Shown here one piece after another: positions 25,030 through 33,025 of a stretch of 64,000 nt of DNA. How positions within the stretch are numbered: the stretch's first letter is position 1; every line of letters starts with the position of its first letter. The position numbers were made by a program, and so were the translations under genes. The DNA comes from Elioraea rosea (lineage in GTDB: Bacteria; Pseudomonadota; Alphaproteobacteria; Acetobacterales; Acetobacteraceae), in contig NZ_VFAC01000014.1 in NCBI RefSeq assembly GCF_007644105.1, positions 28,039 through 92,038 of the forward strand. The letters run 5' to 3'. The notes under the pieces are model-generated. The model saw nothing but the letters and a program-made list of their open reading frames with translations. It made no database searches and was not told the DNA's origin.

Positions 25030-25777
25030 GGCGGTGCTCGAGGCGAGGGGGCTGACGCGGCGCTTCGGCGCGCTCGCGGCGAACGAGGATGTCTCGCTCG
25101 CCATCGCGCCCGGCGAGTGCCATGCCGTGATCGGCCCGAACGGAGCGGGGAAGTCGACGCTCGTGGCGATGCTCGCGGGCGAGCAACGGCCGGATGCCGG
25201 CAGCGTGCTTCTCGCCGGCGAGGACGTGACGGCGCTTGGCGCGGCGCGGCGAGCGCGGCGCGGCATCGCGCGCAGCTTCCAGGTCACCCAGCTCTGCCGC
25301 GACCTCTCCGTGCGCGAGAACGTCATGCTCGCGGTGCAGGCAGCGGAGGGACGGCACTGGGGCTTCTTCCGCCCCGCGCACAGCGATGCCGCGCTGACCG
25401 TGACGGCCGATGCTTCGCTCGCCGCAGCGGGGCTGGATGCGCGCGCCTCGTCTCCCGCAGCACTGCTCAGTCATGGCGAGCAGCGCCAGCTCGAGCTTGC
25501 CATCGCCCTTTCGCAGGCCCCGCGCGTCCTGTTGCTCGACGAACCCGCCGCAGGACTTGGCGCGGCAGAGACGGCGGCGCTCGCCTCCCGGCTCGCGGCG
25601 CTAAAGGGGCGGCTCGCCATGCTGCTGGTCGAGCACGACATGGACACGGTGTTCGCCCTGGCGGACCGCATCACCGTTCTTGCCGGTGGGCGCGTGATCG
25701 CCACCGGCAGGCCTGGCGAGATCCGCGCCGACCGTGCCGTGCGCGAGGCCTATCTCGGCGATGTCGTCGATGCTTGA
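25022..25777 (+). CDS. livG: Branched-chain-type ABC transporter ATPase, LivG
   Basis: 251-aa ATPase. Walker A is GPNGAGKSTLVAMLAG, the LivG-specific GIARSFQVTQLCRDLSVREN Q-loop region is present, the signature is LLSHGEQRQLELAIAL (a variant of LSGGQ, as is normal in LivG), Walker B is VLLLDEPAAGLG, and the H-loop VEHDMD. I prefer the ATG at 25022 over the in-frame GTG at 25016. It overlaps both livM and livF. Confidence 0.93.
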   Translation: MAEAVLEARGLTRRFGALAANEDVSLAIAPGECHAVIGPNGAGKSTLVAMLAGEQRPDAGSVLLAGEDVTALGAARRARRGIARSFQVTQLCRDLSVRENVMLAVQAAEGRHWGFFRPAHSDAALTVTADASLAAAGLDARASSPAALLSHGEQRQLELAIALSQAPRVLLLDEPAAGLGAAETAALASRLAALKGRLAMLLVEHDMDTVFALADRITVLAGGRVIATGRPGEIRADRAVREAYLGDVVDA

Positions 25778-26456
25778 GGTTGCCGGCATCGAGACGTTCT
25801 ACGGCGCAGCGCAGGCGCTGTTCGGCGTCTCGCTGTCGGTGCGCGAGGGCGAGGCGATCGCCCTCGTCGGCCGCAACGGCATGGGCAAGACGACGACGAT
25901 CCGCTCGATCCTCGGCCTCTCCCGTCCGCGTGCCGGCACGATCCGCTTCGCGGGGAGGCAGCTCGCCGGGCTCGCCCCGAACCGGATCGCCAGGCTCGGC
26001 ATCGGCCTCGTTCCGGAGGGGCGGCAGGTTTTCCCGACGCTCTCGGTGCGCGAGAACCTCGTCGCCACGGCGCGGCCGGGGCCATGGACCGAGGCACGCG
26101 CCACCGCACTCTTCCCACGGCTCGCGGAACGCGCTGCGCAATCGGCGCGCACGCTGTCGGGTGGCGAGCAGCAGATGCTCGCCATCGGCCGCGCCCTGAT
26201 GACCAACCCGCGCCTCCTGATCCTCGACGAGGCGACGGAGGGCCTCGCACCGCTCGTGCGCGCGGAGATCTGGTCTGTGCTCGCGCGGCTGAAGCAGGAG
26301 GGGCTTTCCATCCTCGTCGTCGACAAGGACGTGCGCGCGCTTGCCGCGCTGGCCGACCGGTTCACCGTCCTCGAGAAGGGTCGCGTGGTGTGGGAGGGAC
26401 CCGGCACGGCCCTGCTGGCCGACGCAGCGCTGATGCATGCCAAGCTTGGAGTGTGA
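25761..26456 (+). CDS. livF: Branched-chain-type ABC transporter ATPase, LivF
   Basis: 231-aa ATPase. Walker A is GRNGMGKTTTIRSILG, the signature LSGGEQQMLAIGRALM, and Walker B LLILDEATEGLAPLV. The H-loop position reads LVVDKDVRAL, unlike the usual LVEQN of LivF, so the switch residue is atypical. ATG at 25761 (10 bases after GAGGCC) and ATG at 25770 are both possible; either overlaps livG. The stop overlaps the start of the downstream hydrolase gene. Confidence 0.92.
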   Translation: MSSMLEVAGIETFYGAAQALFGVSLSVREGEAIALVGRNGMGKTTTIRSILGLSRPRAGTIRFAGRQLAGLAPNRIARLGIGLVPEGRQVFPTLSVRENLVATARPGPWTEARATALFPRLAERAAQSARTLSGGEQQMLAIGRALMTNPRLLILDEATEGLAPLVRAEIWSVLARLKQEGLSILVVDKDVRALAALADRFTVLEKGRVVWEGPGTALLADAALMHAKLGV

Positions 26457-27307
26457 TGATGGCCGAGCCCGATCTCGCCTTCGGATACCTGGAGAAGCAG
26501 TACGCCACGGTGCCGATGGTGCCGGACTATCCCGCCATCGCCGCGCGCTGGGCCAAGGCATCGGCAGAGGCGGTGCTGCGCCACAAGCCCGTCTCTCTCG
26601 CCTACGGCACAGGGGAGCGGCGGATGGTCGACGTGTTCCGCCCCGAAGGCGTGGCCGAGCCGCCGGTGCTCTTCTTCATCCATGGCGGGTACTGGCAGAG
26701 GCGGCACAGGCGCGACTTCGCCTTCATCGTCGAGCCATGGCTCGCAAGTGGCATCGCGGTCGCCATGCCCGGCTATCCGCTCTGCCCGGAAGTGTCGCTC
26801 GCCGCGCTCATCGAGGACGTGAAGACGGCGACCGTCACGCTCTGGCGCGAGGCGCCTGCGCTGGGGCTCTCGCGCCGCTGGCTCGTCGGCGGCCACTCGG
26901 CCGGCGGGCATCTCGCCGCGACACTGATGGCAACCGACTGGGCCGTGCGCGGCGCGCATGACCTCGCCTTCGCCGGCTGCCTGCCGAGCTCGGGCGTGTT
27001 CGACCTGCCGCCGCTGCTCGGCACCACGTTGAACGTCGCGCTCGGCCTCGATCTTCCCGAGGCCAGCCGGCTGTCTGCGCTGTACCTCTCCCCGCCCAGG
27101 GGCGCGCGGGTGATCGCGGCGGTCGGCGGGGCGGAGAGTGCCGAGTTCCTTCGCCAGTCCCAGGGCCTCGCCCGGCGCTGGACGCGTGCGGGCGCGGAGG
27201 CGGCCGCGCTCGAGCTGCCTGGGCGGAACCATTTCACCGTACAGGATGCCTGGGCCGAGCCCGAGGGAGCGCTATTCGCCGCCGCGCTCGGGCTGCTCGG
27301 GCGGTGA
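26456..27307 (+). CDS. Alpha/beta hydrolase, arylformamidase (kynurenine formamidase)-like
   Basis: 283-aa alpha/beta hydrolase. The oxyanion motif HGGYW (76-80) and nucleophile elbow GGHSAGGH (Ser148) are the pattern of the kynurenine formamidase/BNA7-like family. His259 in GRNHF is the likely catalytic histidine, and an acidic residue in VGGAESAEF completes the triad. It cleaves N-formyl or simple ester/amide bonds. It starts on the livF stop (TGATG), so it belongs to the nitrile hydratase-importer unit and may process the imported compound. It converges on the AbrB-type gene with a 36-base overlap. Confidence 0.85.
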   Translation: MMAEPDLAFGYLEKQYATVPMVPDYPAIAARWAKASAEAVLRHKPVSLAYGTGERRMVDVFRPEGVAEPPVLFFIHGGYWQRRHRRDFAFIVEPWLASGIAVAMPGYPLCPEVSLAALIEDVKTATVTLWREAPALGLSRRWLVGGHSAGGHLAATLMATDWAVRGAHDLAFAGCLPSSGVFDLPPLLGTTLNVALGLDLPEASRLSALYLSPPRGARVIAAVGGAESAEFLRQSQGLARRWTRAGAEAAALELPGRNHFTVQDAWAEPEGALFAAALGLLGR

Positions 27308-28369
27308 GCCGCCGAGCCTTCGCTCAACCCAGGCATAGACGCGGTAGAGCGGGCTGACGAAGAGGTTGCAGACGAGCAGCCGCACCAGGTGGAAGCCGAG
27401 CACCAGCGGCACGCCGAGATTCATCACCTTCGCCGTGATCGCCATCTCCGGCAGCCCGCCGGGCGCGGTGCCGAGAAGTGTCGCCGGAACAGGCAGGTCC
27501 GCGATGGCGACGCAGGCGAGCCCGATCAGGATCGACAGCACCGTCAGCAGCAGGAAGTTCACCACGGACGCGACGAGCAGCCTGCGGCTCTTCAGCAGGA
27601 ACTCGCGCGTCAGACGCGTGCCGAGGCTCGCGCCCATCGCCACCTGCGCGGCGTCGATCAGCACCGGAGGCAGGCCGGTGAGCGGCGTGTCGGCAACCGC
27701 GAGCGTGAGCGAGACAAAGACCGGGCCCATCATCCACGGGTTGGCGATGCCGGTGCGCTGCGTCGCCAGCGCGCCGGCCGTCGTCAGCGCGAGCAGCACC
27801 GGAACCAGCGCCCAGGCGATCGGCGGCGCGGTGAAGGAGAACACATCCCCGCCAGGGCTCGCGAGAAGCCCCATCGCGAGCGGGTAGGTGAGCACCACGA
27901 ACACCATCCGCAGCGTCTGCGCGAGCGTCACGGTCGGGACCGAGGCGCCGGCGCGCGCGGCGAGAACGATCATCGCGATGATGCCGCCGGGAACGGAGAC
28001 GAAATAGGCGGTCTTGGTGTCCATGTGCCCGATGCGGGCGGTGACGCGCGAGACGGCCGCGCCAGCGAGCACCGAGGCGAACGCCGCGCCGACGAGGATG
28101 GGAAGCGAGGTCGCGAGCGCGGCAAGGACGGGCGGGGTAAAGGCCTGGCCAAAGCTCGTGCCGAACACGATCAGCGCAGCCGGCCGGAACACCGCCGGCG
28201 TGGCGAGGCTCCGCCCCGTCATCCCGACGGCGGCGACGGCGACCATCGCGCCGATCATCCAGGCAAGCGGCACCCTGAGCAGGTGCGCGAGATAGCCGCC
28301 GGCCGCGGCCAGGGCGAGGGTTCCGGCGTAGAGCGCGAGGCGCTTGGGCGAAAGGTCGGGCTTCGCCAA
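27272..28369 (-). CDS. AbrB-family membrane protein (putative ammonia monooxygenase/transport regulator family)
   Basis: 365-aa integral membrane protein with two AbrB duplication domains of about five helices each. Each half has a conserved segment: GYLAHLLRVPLAWMIGAMVA plus VSVPGGIIAMIVLA in the first, and GTAPGGLPEMAITAKVMNLG in the second. The family is often annotated as ammonia monooxygenase, but its function is unproven and it is more likely a transporter. No ATG exists near the start; I use the TTG at 28369, 5 bases after the stop of the RAM-domain gene, with an AGGCGAGGA ribosome site. The 3' end overlaps the convergent hydrolase gene by 36 bases. Confidence 0.82.
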   Translation of the reverse strand: MAKPDLSPKRLALYAGTLALAAAGGYLAHLLRVPLAWMIGAMVAVAAVGMTGRSLATPAVFRPAALIVFGTSFGQAFTPPVLAALATSLPILVGAAFASVLAGAAVSRVTARIGHMDTKTAYFVSVPGGIIAMIVLAARAGASVPTVTLAQTLRMVFVVLTYPLAMGLLASPGGDVFSFTAPPIAWALVPVLLALTTAGALATQRTGIANPWMMGPVFVSLTLAVADTPLTGLPPVLIDAAQVAMGASLGTRLTREFLLKSRRLLVASVVNFLLLTVLSILIGLACVAIADLPVPATLLGTAPGGLPEMAITAKVMNLGVPLVLGFHLVRLLVCNLFVSPLYRVYAWVERRLGGSPPEQPERGGE

Positions 28370-28374
28370 GCCCG

Positions 28375-28662
28375 CTAGTCCTCGCCTCCCGCGCCTGCGG
28401 CGGAGGCGCCACCGGAGGCACCGGAGAAGGCATTGAAGGTGATGAGCGTGAACGTGTCCTTCACGCCCGGCAGGCGCTGGACGAACTCGGTCACGAACAG
28501 GCCGGGGTCCTGGCCAGGCTCGAGGTAGAACTTCCCGAGCAGGTCGTACTGGCCGGAGATCGAGTAGATCTCGCTCACCTCCGGAATGCGGTCCACCGCC
28601 TCGCGCGCCGTCTCGTAGGCGCGGCCCATCTCGCACTTGATCAGGACGAACAGCGGTCGCAT
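28375..28662 (-). CDS. Stand-alone Lrp/AsnC ligand-binding (RAM) domain protein
   Basis: 95-aa protein with only the RAM effector domain of Lrp/AsnC regulators: RPLFVLIKCEMGRAYETARE, VSEIYSISGQYDLLGKFYLE and LPGVKDTFTLITFNAF. There is no DNA-binding helix-turn-helix. The ATG at 28662 follows a GGAGGG ribosome site and gives the typical short family form. Such proteins oligomerise and bind amino acids, possibly modulating full-length Lrp proteins. A Gly/Ala-rich tail ends it. It is the upstream partner of the AbrB-type gene. Confidence 0.88.
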   Translation of the reverse strand: MRPLFVLIKCEMGRAYETAREAVDRIPEVSEIYSISGQYDLLGKFYLEPGQDPGLFVTEFVQRLPGVKDTFTLITFNAFSGASGGASAAGAGGED

Positions 28663-28771
28663 CCGAGGCCCTCCGGGTTGGTCCCCGACACTATGGGCGG
28701 GGGCGGGGAGGGACAAGTCGATGTGCCTCCGCCCCGCACGTTGTCCACCCCGTCCCGTGCCTTCGACAGGC

Positions 28772-29125
28772 TCAGTAGAAGAAGCGTTCCTCGACGACCT
28801 TGCCGCCGCGCACCGTGTAGAGGCCGATCTCGTTCATCCGGATCCGCTCGCCGTCGGCCTTGCGCGTCACGTCGACGGCGAAGCGAAGCGCGAACTGGTC
28901 TCCGTTCACGTACGGCCCGGTCGTCTCGACGCTGTGGATGTCGTGGTTCGCGTACCACCATGCCGACTTGGCCAGCACCGCCGCGCGACCCTCCACCCGG
29001 GCCATGTCGCCCTCGGCGGCCTCGATGCTGACGATGTCGTCGGACCAGTAGCGCTCGCCCGCGTCCTCGTGGCGGCCAGCCTTGCAGAGTTCGGCAAAGG
29101 CCTCGGCAATCTCACGTGTCGTCAT
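28772..29125 (-). CDS. NTF2-like (SnoaL/ketosteroid isomerase fold) protein
   Basis: 117-aa single-domain cone-fold protein: TREIAEAFAELCKAGRHEDA, WSDDIVSIEAAEG, GDQFALRFAVDVTRKADGER and LYTVRGGKVVEERFFY are typical of the SnoaL-like family. It probably binds or isomerises a small hydrophobic molecule, but no catalytic assignment is possible. It stands alone, divergent from the oppF-type operon, with a possible TCGACC-18-TAGCCT promoter at 29153-29182 on the minus strand. Confidence 0.82.
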   Translation of the reverse strand: MTTREIAEAFAELCKAGRHEDAGERYWSDDIVSIEAAEGDMARVEGRAAVLAKSAWWYANHDIHSVETTGPYVNGDQFALRFAVDVTRKADGERIRMNEIGLYTVRGGKVVEERFFY

Positions 29126-29295
29126 CCGTCCCTCCCTGATCGACAGGCGTGCAGGCTAGCCGACGCCGCGAGGTACGGTCGACACCCGCTGGCGTGATGC
29201 TTGCATGACGGGGCGACGGCCGCGGCCGGTTCGCATCACCTCGACGCGGTGCCGGGGATGTTGCCCGCGAGCGGCCGAGGGGAGAGACTGGGCAC

Positions 29296-30345
29296 ATGGA
29301 CGCGTCAGAGGTGCAGACTGCCGATCCGCGCGACAGGGGCGGGCCTGCCCAACCCCTGCTCATCGTGCGCGACCTGAAGAGGCACTTCCCGATCAAGGGC
29401 GGCCTGCTCAACCGCGCCGTCGGCACCGTCCAGGCGGTCGATGGCGTCTCGTTCTCGGTGATGAAGGGCGAGACGCTCGGCATCGTCGGCGAATCGGGTT
29501 GCGGCAAGTCGACCACCGCACGGCTTCTCATGCGTCTGATCGAGCCAGACAGCGGCGAGGTCATCTTCGACGGCGAGCCCGTGGGCCCCGGCGGCATGGC
29601 GCTCTCCGAGATGCGCCGGCAGATCCAGATGGTGTTCCAGGACAGCTACGCCTCGCTGAACCCGCGCCTGCCGATCGAGGACAGCATCGCATTCGCGCCG
29701 ACCGTGCATGGCGTGCCGAAGGCCAAGGCGCGCGCCCGCGCGCGCGACCTGCTCGCCGCCGTGGGCCTCGCGCCGGAGCAGTTCGCCCGCCGCTACCCGC
29801 ACGAGCTCTCCGGCGGGCAGCGCCAGCGCGTCAACATCGCCCGCGCGCTCGCGCTCGAGCCGCGCGTGATCGTGCTCGACGAGCCGGTGAGCGCGCTCGA
29901 CAAGTCGGTCGAGGCGCAGGTGCTGAATCTGCTCGTCGACCTCAAGCGCGACTTCCACCTCACCTACGTGTTCATCAGCCACGATTTGAACGTGGTGCAG
30001 TTTATCTCCGACCGCGTGCTGGTGATGTATCTCGGCCAGGTCGCCGAGGTCGGGCCGGTGGAGGACATCTACGGCGCGCCGCGGCACCCCTATACCCGCG
30101 CGCTGCTCGCCTCGCGCCCGTCGATGGACCCGGCGAAGCGGATGACCGAGCCGCCGCTGACGGGCGATCCGCCGAACCCGATCAACCCGCCCTCCGGCTG
30201 CCGCTTCCGCACGCGCTGCGCCTTCGCCGAAGCCGTGTGCGCAGAGCGCGTGCCGGTGCTCGCGGGTCTCGTTCCGCACGATTCGCATCTCGCCGCCTGC
30301 CACATGGCGGCCGCTGGCAGCGGCCACAGCCGCGCCCCCACGTGA
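29296..30345 (+). CDS. Oligopeptide/dipeptide-type ABC transporter ATPase (OppF/DppF-like)
   Basis: 349-aa ATPase. Walker A is GESGCGKSTTARLLMRL, the OppF-type MVFQDSYASLNPR Q-loop is present, the signature is [17 protein letters not shown], Walker B VIVLDEPVSALDKS and the H-loop FISHDLN. The C-terminal oligopeptide extension has CRFRTRCAFAEAVC, which often holds an iron-sulfur cluster. It heads a unit with an AtzG-like gene, an amidase and a second ATPase. No permease or receptor gene is adjacent; these may lie elsewhere or have been lost. Confidence 0.92.
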   Translation: MDASEVQTADPRDRGGPAQPLLIVRDLKRHFPIKGGLLNRAVGTVQAVDGVSFSVMKGETLGIVGESGCGKSTTARLLMRLIEPDSGEVIFDGEPVGPGGMALSEMRRQIQMVFQDSYASLNPRLPIEDSIAFAPTVHGVPKAKARARARDLLAAVGLAPEQFARRYPHELSGGQRQRVNIARALALEPRVIVLDEPVSALDKSVEAQVLNLLVDLKRDFHLTYVFISHDLNVVQFISDRVLVMYLGQVAEVGPVEDIYGAPRHPYTRALLASRPSMDPAKRMTEPPLTGDPPNPINPPSGCRFRTRCAFAEAVCAERVPVLAGLVPHDSHLAACHMAAAGSGHSRAPT

Positions 30346-30356
30346 AGGAGTCCTCC

Positions 30357-30560
30357 ATGGCGACACTCGACGCGGCCGCGGTGAAGGCGGTGCTCGAAGG
30401 AATCCACGGCATCGCGGTAACGGAAGCGCGCGCGGGCGAGATCGCGCGCGACGTCACCGTGCTCGTCGAGGGCGTGCGCAAGGCCTCCGCGCGGCTCGCC
30501 TTCGAGGACGAGCCTCAGGCCTTCCGCGCGGTGCTCGCGGCGAACGCGCCGCGCTCATGA
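30357..30560 (+). CDS. AtzG-like small subunit (DUF4089 type) of an amidase complex
   Basis: 67-aa helical protein: LDAAAVKAVLEGIHGIAVTE, EIARDVTVLVEGVRKASARL and an acidic FEDEPQAFRAVLAAN tail. Its size and position, directly before and overlapping an amidase gene by 4 bases (ATGA), match AtzG, the GatC-like stabilising subunit of the AtzE amidase in cyanuric acid degradation. A GAAGGAG ribosome site precedes the ATG. I assign it by length, helix pattern and context, since conservation in this family is low. Confidence 0.75.
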   Translation: MATLDAAAVKAVLEGIHGIAVTEARAGEIARDVTVLVEGVRKASARLAFEDEPQAFRAVLAANAPRS

Positions 30561-31957
30561 CCGACATGCCGCAGGCAGGGGCGGAGACGCTGACGGACGC
30601 CCTCGCCGCGCTCGCGCATGGCCGCACCACAGCAGACGCGCTGGTCGAGCAGGCGATCGCGCGCGCCGAAGCCTGGCAGCCGCACATCAACGCCTTCATC
30701 CGCCTCGATGCGGAGGAGGCGCGCGCGGCCGCACGCCAGCCCCGCCCGGGCGCGCTGTCCGGCATCCCGCTTGCGCACAAGGACATGTACTACCGTCAGG
30801 GGCGCGTCAGCACCTGCGGCACCGCGCTGCGGCGCGACTGGGTCGCCCCCGTCACCGCCGCCGCGCTCGAGCGTCTCGACGGCGCGGGTGCGATCGACCT
30901 CGGCACGCTGACGATGAACGAGTGGGCCGGCGGTGCCACCGGCCACAACATCCATTTCGGCGACACGGCGAACCCGTGGAACCCGGCGCACGTCACGGGC
31001 GGGTCCTCCGCCGGAAGCGGCGCTGCGGTGGCCGCAGGCATCGTGTTCGCCGCGCTCGGCTCCGACACCGGCGGGTCGATCCGCATCCCCGCCGCCTGCT
31101 GCGGGGTCGCGGGGCTCAAGCCGACTATGGGGCGCGTCTCGCGCTACGGCGCGATGCCGCGGGCCTGGAGCCTCGACTGCGTCGGCCCGCTCGCGCGAAC
31201 GGTCGAGGATGTCGCCGCCGTGATGGCGGTGATCGCTGGGCCGGACGCGCGCGACCCGACGAGCGAGGAGGTTCCAGTCCCCGATTACCTCGCCGCCGCG
31301 CGCGAGGATGCCGCGGGCATGGTGCTCGGCATTCCGGAAGGCTGGTTCTTCGACGACCTCGCACCCTCGGTCGCCACAGCGCTCGAGGCCGCGCGCGCTG
31401 TGTTCGGGCGCATCGGCGTGCGCGTCGTGCCCGTCCGCCTGCCGGATATCGACCGCATCCTGACGCTCCAGGCTGTCGTGACGGTCACCGAGGCCGCGAC
31501 GATCCATGCGCGCATGATGGCCGAGCATCCCGGCGCCTATGCGTCGGGCCTGTTCGGGCGGCAGCAAAACGGGCTCGCCATCCCGGCGGCGACCTATCTC
31601 GATGCCCTCAGGCTTCGCGGGCCCGTCACCCAGGAGTTCTGCGCCGCCGCCTTCGACGGCGCGGATGCGATCCTCGTTCCCGGCCTCTCCGGCGAGGTGC
31701 CGACGCGCGCGGAGACGAATGTCGAGCTCTCCTTCGAGTACAGCACCGTGCACACGCGCATGGTGCGCACCACGCGGCCGTTCAACTATCTCGGCCTTCC
31801 CGCGCTCTCCGTGCCCTGCGGCTTCTCGGCGAACGGCCTCCCGGTCGGCTTCCAGCTCGCCGGCCGGCCCTTCGCCGAAGCCGCGCTGATCCGCCTCGGC
31901 GCGGCCTACCAGCGCGCCACCGAGTGGCACCGACAGCGTCCCGCCCTGCCTGCCTGA
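30557..31957 (+). CDS. Amidase, amidase-signature family (AtzE-like partner)
   Basis: 466-aa amidase with triad Lys75 (LAHKDMYYR), Ser150 (TGGSSAGSG) and Ser174 (GSDTGGSIRIP). The HKDMYY stretch is shared with the amidase at 48171, so the two are closer to each other than to the one at 19073. Coupling to a small AtzG-like gene suggests an AtzE/AtzG-type heteromer, possibly acting on a biuret- or allophanate-like amide, but that substrate is inference. It lies between two peptide-type ABC ATPase genes. Confidence 0.9.
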   Translation: MTDMPQAGAETLTDALAALAHGRTTADALVEQAIARAEAWQPHINAFIRLDAEEARAAARQPRPGALSGIPLAHKDMYYRQGRVSTCGTALRRDWVAPVTAAALERLDGAGAIDLGTLTMNEWAGGATGHNIHFGDTANPWNPAHVTGGSSAGSGAAVAAGIVFAALGSDTGGSIRIPAACCGVAGLKPTMGRVSRYGAMPRAWSLDCVGPLARTVEDVAAVMAVIAGPDARDPTSEEVPVPDYLAAAREDAAGMVLGIPEGWFFDDLAPSVATALEAARAVFGRIGVRVVPVRLPDIDRILTLQAVVTVTEAATIHARMMAEHPGAYASGLFGRQQNGLAIPAATYLDALRLRGPVTQEFCAAAFDGADAILVPGLSGEVPTRAETNVELSFEYSTVHTRMVRTTRPFNYLGLPALSVPCGFSANGLPVGFQLAGRPFAEAALIRLGAAYQRATEWHRQRPALPA

Positions 31958-31965
31958 GGACGAGC

Positions 31966-32964
31966 ATGACGACCGAGACGCTCGAGCAACGACCCGCCGC
32001 CGCGACGACGCCGCTCGTCTCCGTGCGCGACATGACCGTCAAGTTCGTCTCGAAGGAGGCGACCGTGCATGCCGTCAACGGCGTCAGCTTCTCGCTCGAC
32101 CCCGGCGAGGTGCTGGTGATCCTCGGCGAGAGCGGCTCGGGCAAGTCGGTGTCGCTCCGGGCGCTGATGCGGCTCCTGCCCGCGAGGAAGACCGTCATCG
32201 GCGGGTCCATCACCGTCGCTGGGCAGGACGTTCTCGCGATGGACGAGCGCCAGCTCGAGGACCTTCGCGGCGGCCAGGTCGCGATGATCTTCCAGGAGCC
32301 GATGACGGCGCTCGATCCCGTCTTCACCATCGGCACCCAGATCGCCGAGACGATCATCCGCCACGAGGGGGTGAGCCGGGCGGCGGCGGATGCGCGCGCG
32401 CTCGAGCTTCTCGAACTCGTGCAGATCCCTTCCGCGAAGCGGCGCCTGTCGAACTACCCGCACGAGCTCTCGGGCGGGCTGCGCCAGCGTGCGATGATCG
32501 CGATCGCACTTGCCTGCCGCCCGAAGCTGCTTCTCGCCGACGAGCCGACCACGGCGCTCGACGCGACGGTGCAGATCCAGATCCTGCTTCTGTTGCGCAA
32601 GCTCCAGCAGGAACTCGGCATGGGGGTGATCTTCGTCACGCACGACCTCGGCGTGGCCGGCGAGATCGCCGACCGGGTGGCGGTGATGTATGCGGGCCGC
32701 TTCGTCGAGGAGGGGCCGGTGTCGGAGGTGATGCTCCGCCCGCTGCACCCCTATACCCAGGGCCTGATGGGCTCGACCGTTCATGCGGGACTGCGCGGCA
32801 CCAGGCTCGCCGCCATCCCCGGCGCGCCGCCCAATCTTGCCCGGCTGCCGGAGGGCTGCGCCTTCGCGCCGCGCTGCGCCTCTGTGGAAGAGGCCTGTCG
32901 TGTGGCCGTGCCGGATGAGAGGCGGCCCATCCCCATCCACATGGCCCGCTGCATCCGCGTCTAG
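31966..32964 (+). CDS. Oligopeptide/dipeptide-type ABC transporter ATPase (OppD/DppD-like)
   Basis: 332-aa ATPase. Walker A is GESGSGKSVSLRALMRL, the OppD-type AMIFQEPMTALDP Q-loop is present, the signature is LSGGLRQRAMIAIALA, Walker B LLLADEPTTALDAT, and the H-loop FVTHDLGVA. The C-terminal CAFAPRCASVEEAC is the oligopeptide-family cysteine cluster. The ATG at 31966 lies 8 bases after the amidase stop. With the OppF-type gene at 29296 it makes a complementary ATPase pair separated by the amidase genes. Confidence 0.92.
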   Translation: MTTETLEQRPAAATTPLVSVRDMTVKFVSKEATVHAVNGVSFSLDPGEVLVILGESGSGKSVSLRALMRLLPARKTVIGGSITVAGQDVLAMDERQLEDLRGGQVAMIFQEPMTALDPVFTIGTQIAETIIRHEGVSRAAADARALELLELVQIPSAKRRLSNYPHELSGGLRQRAMIAIALACRPKLLLADEPTTALDATVQIQILLLLRKLQQELGMGVIFVTHDLGVAGEIADRVAVMYAGRFVEEGPVSEVMLRPLHPYTQGLMGSTVHAGLRGTRLAAIPGAPPNLARLPEGCAFAPRCASVEEACRVAVPDERRPIPIHMARCIRV

Positions 32965-33025
32965 CTCCACTGATTGACGGGCCAGTTGCCCTGCGCGACA
33001 CCCATTGGGTGACACGGAGGGGCGG

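Noticed and set aside
33005..33025. TTG start and a 13-base palindrome (CACCCATTGGGTG) before the molybdenum hydroxylase
   Set aside because: The ATG at 33026 has a clear GGAGG site and the extra residues are not family-like. The palindrome is short and I cannot distinguish it from chance.
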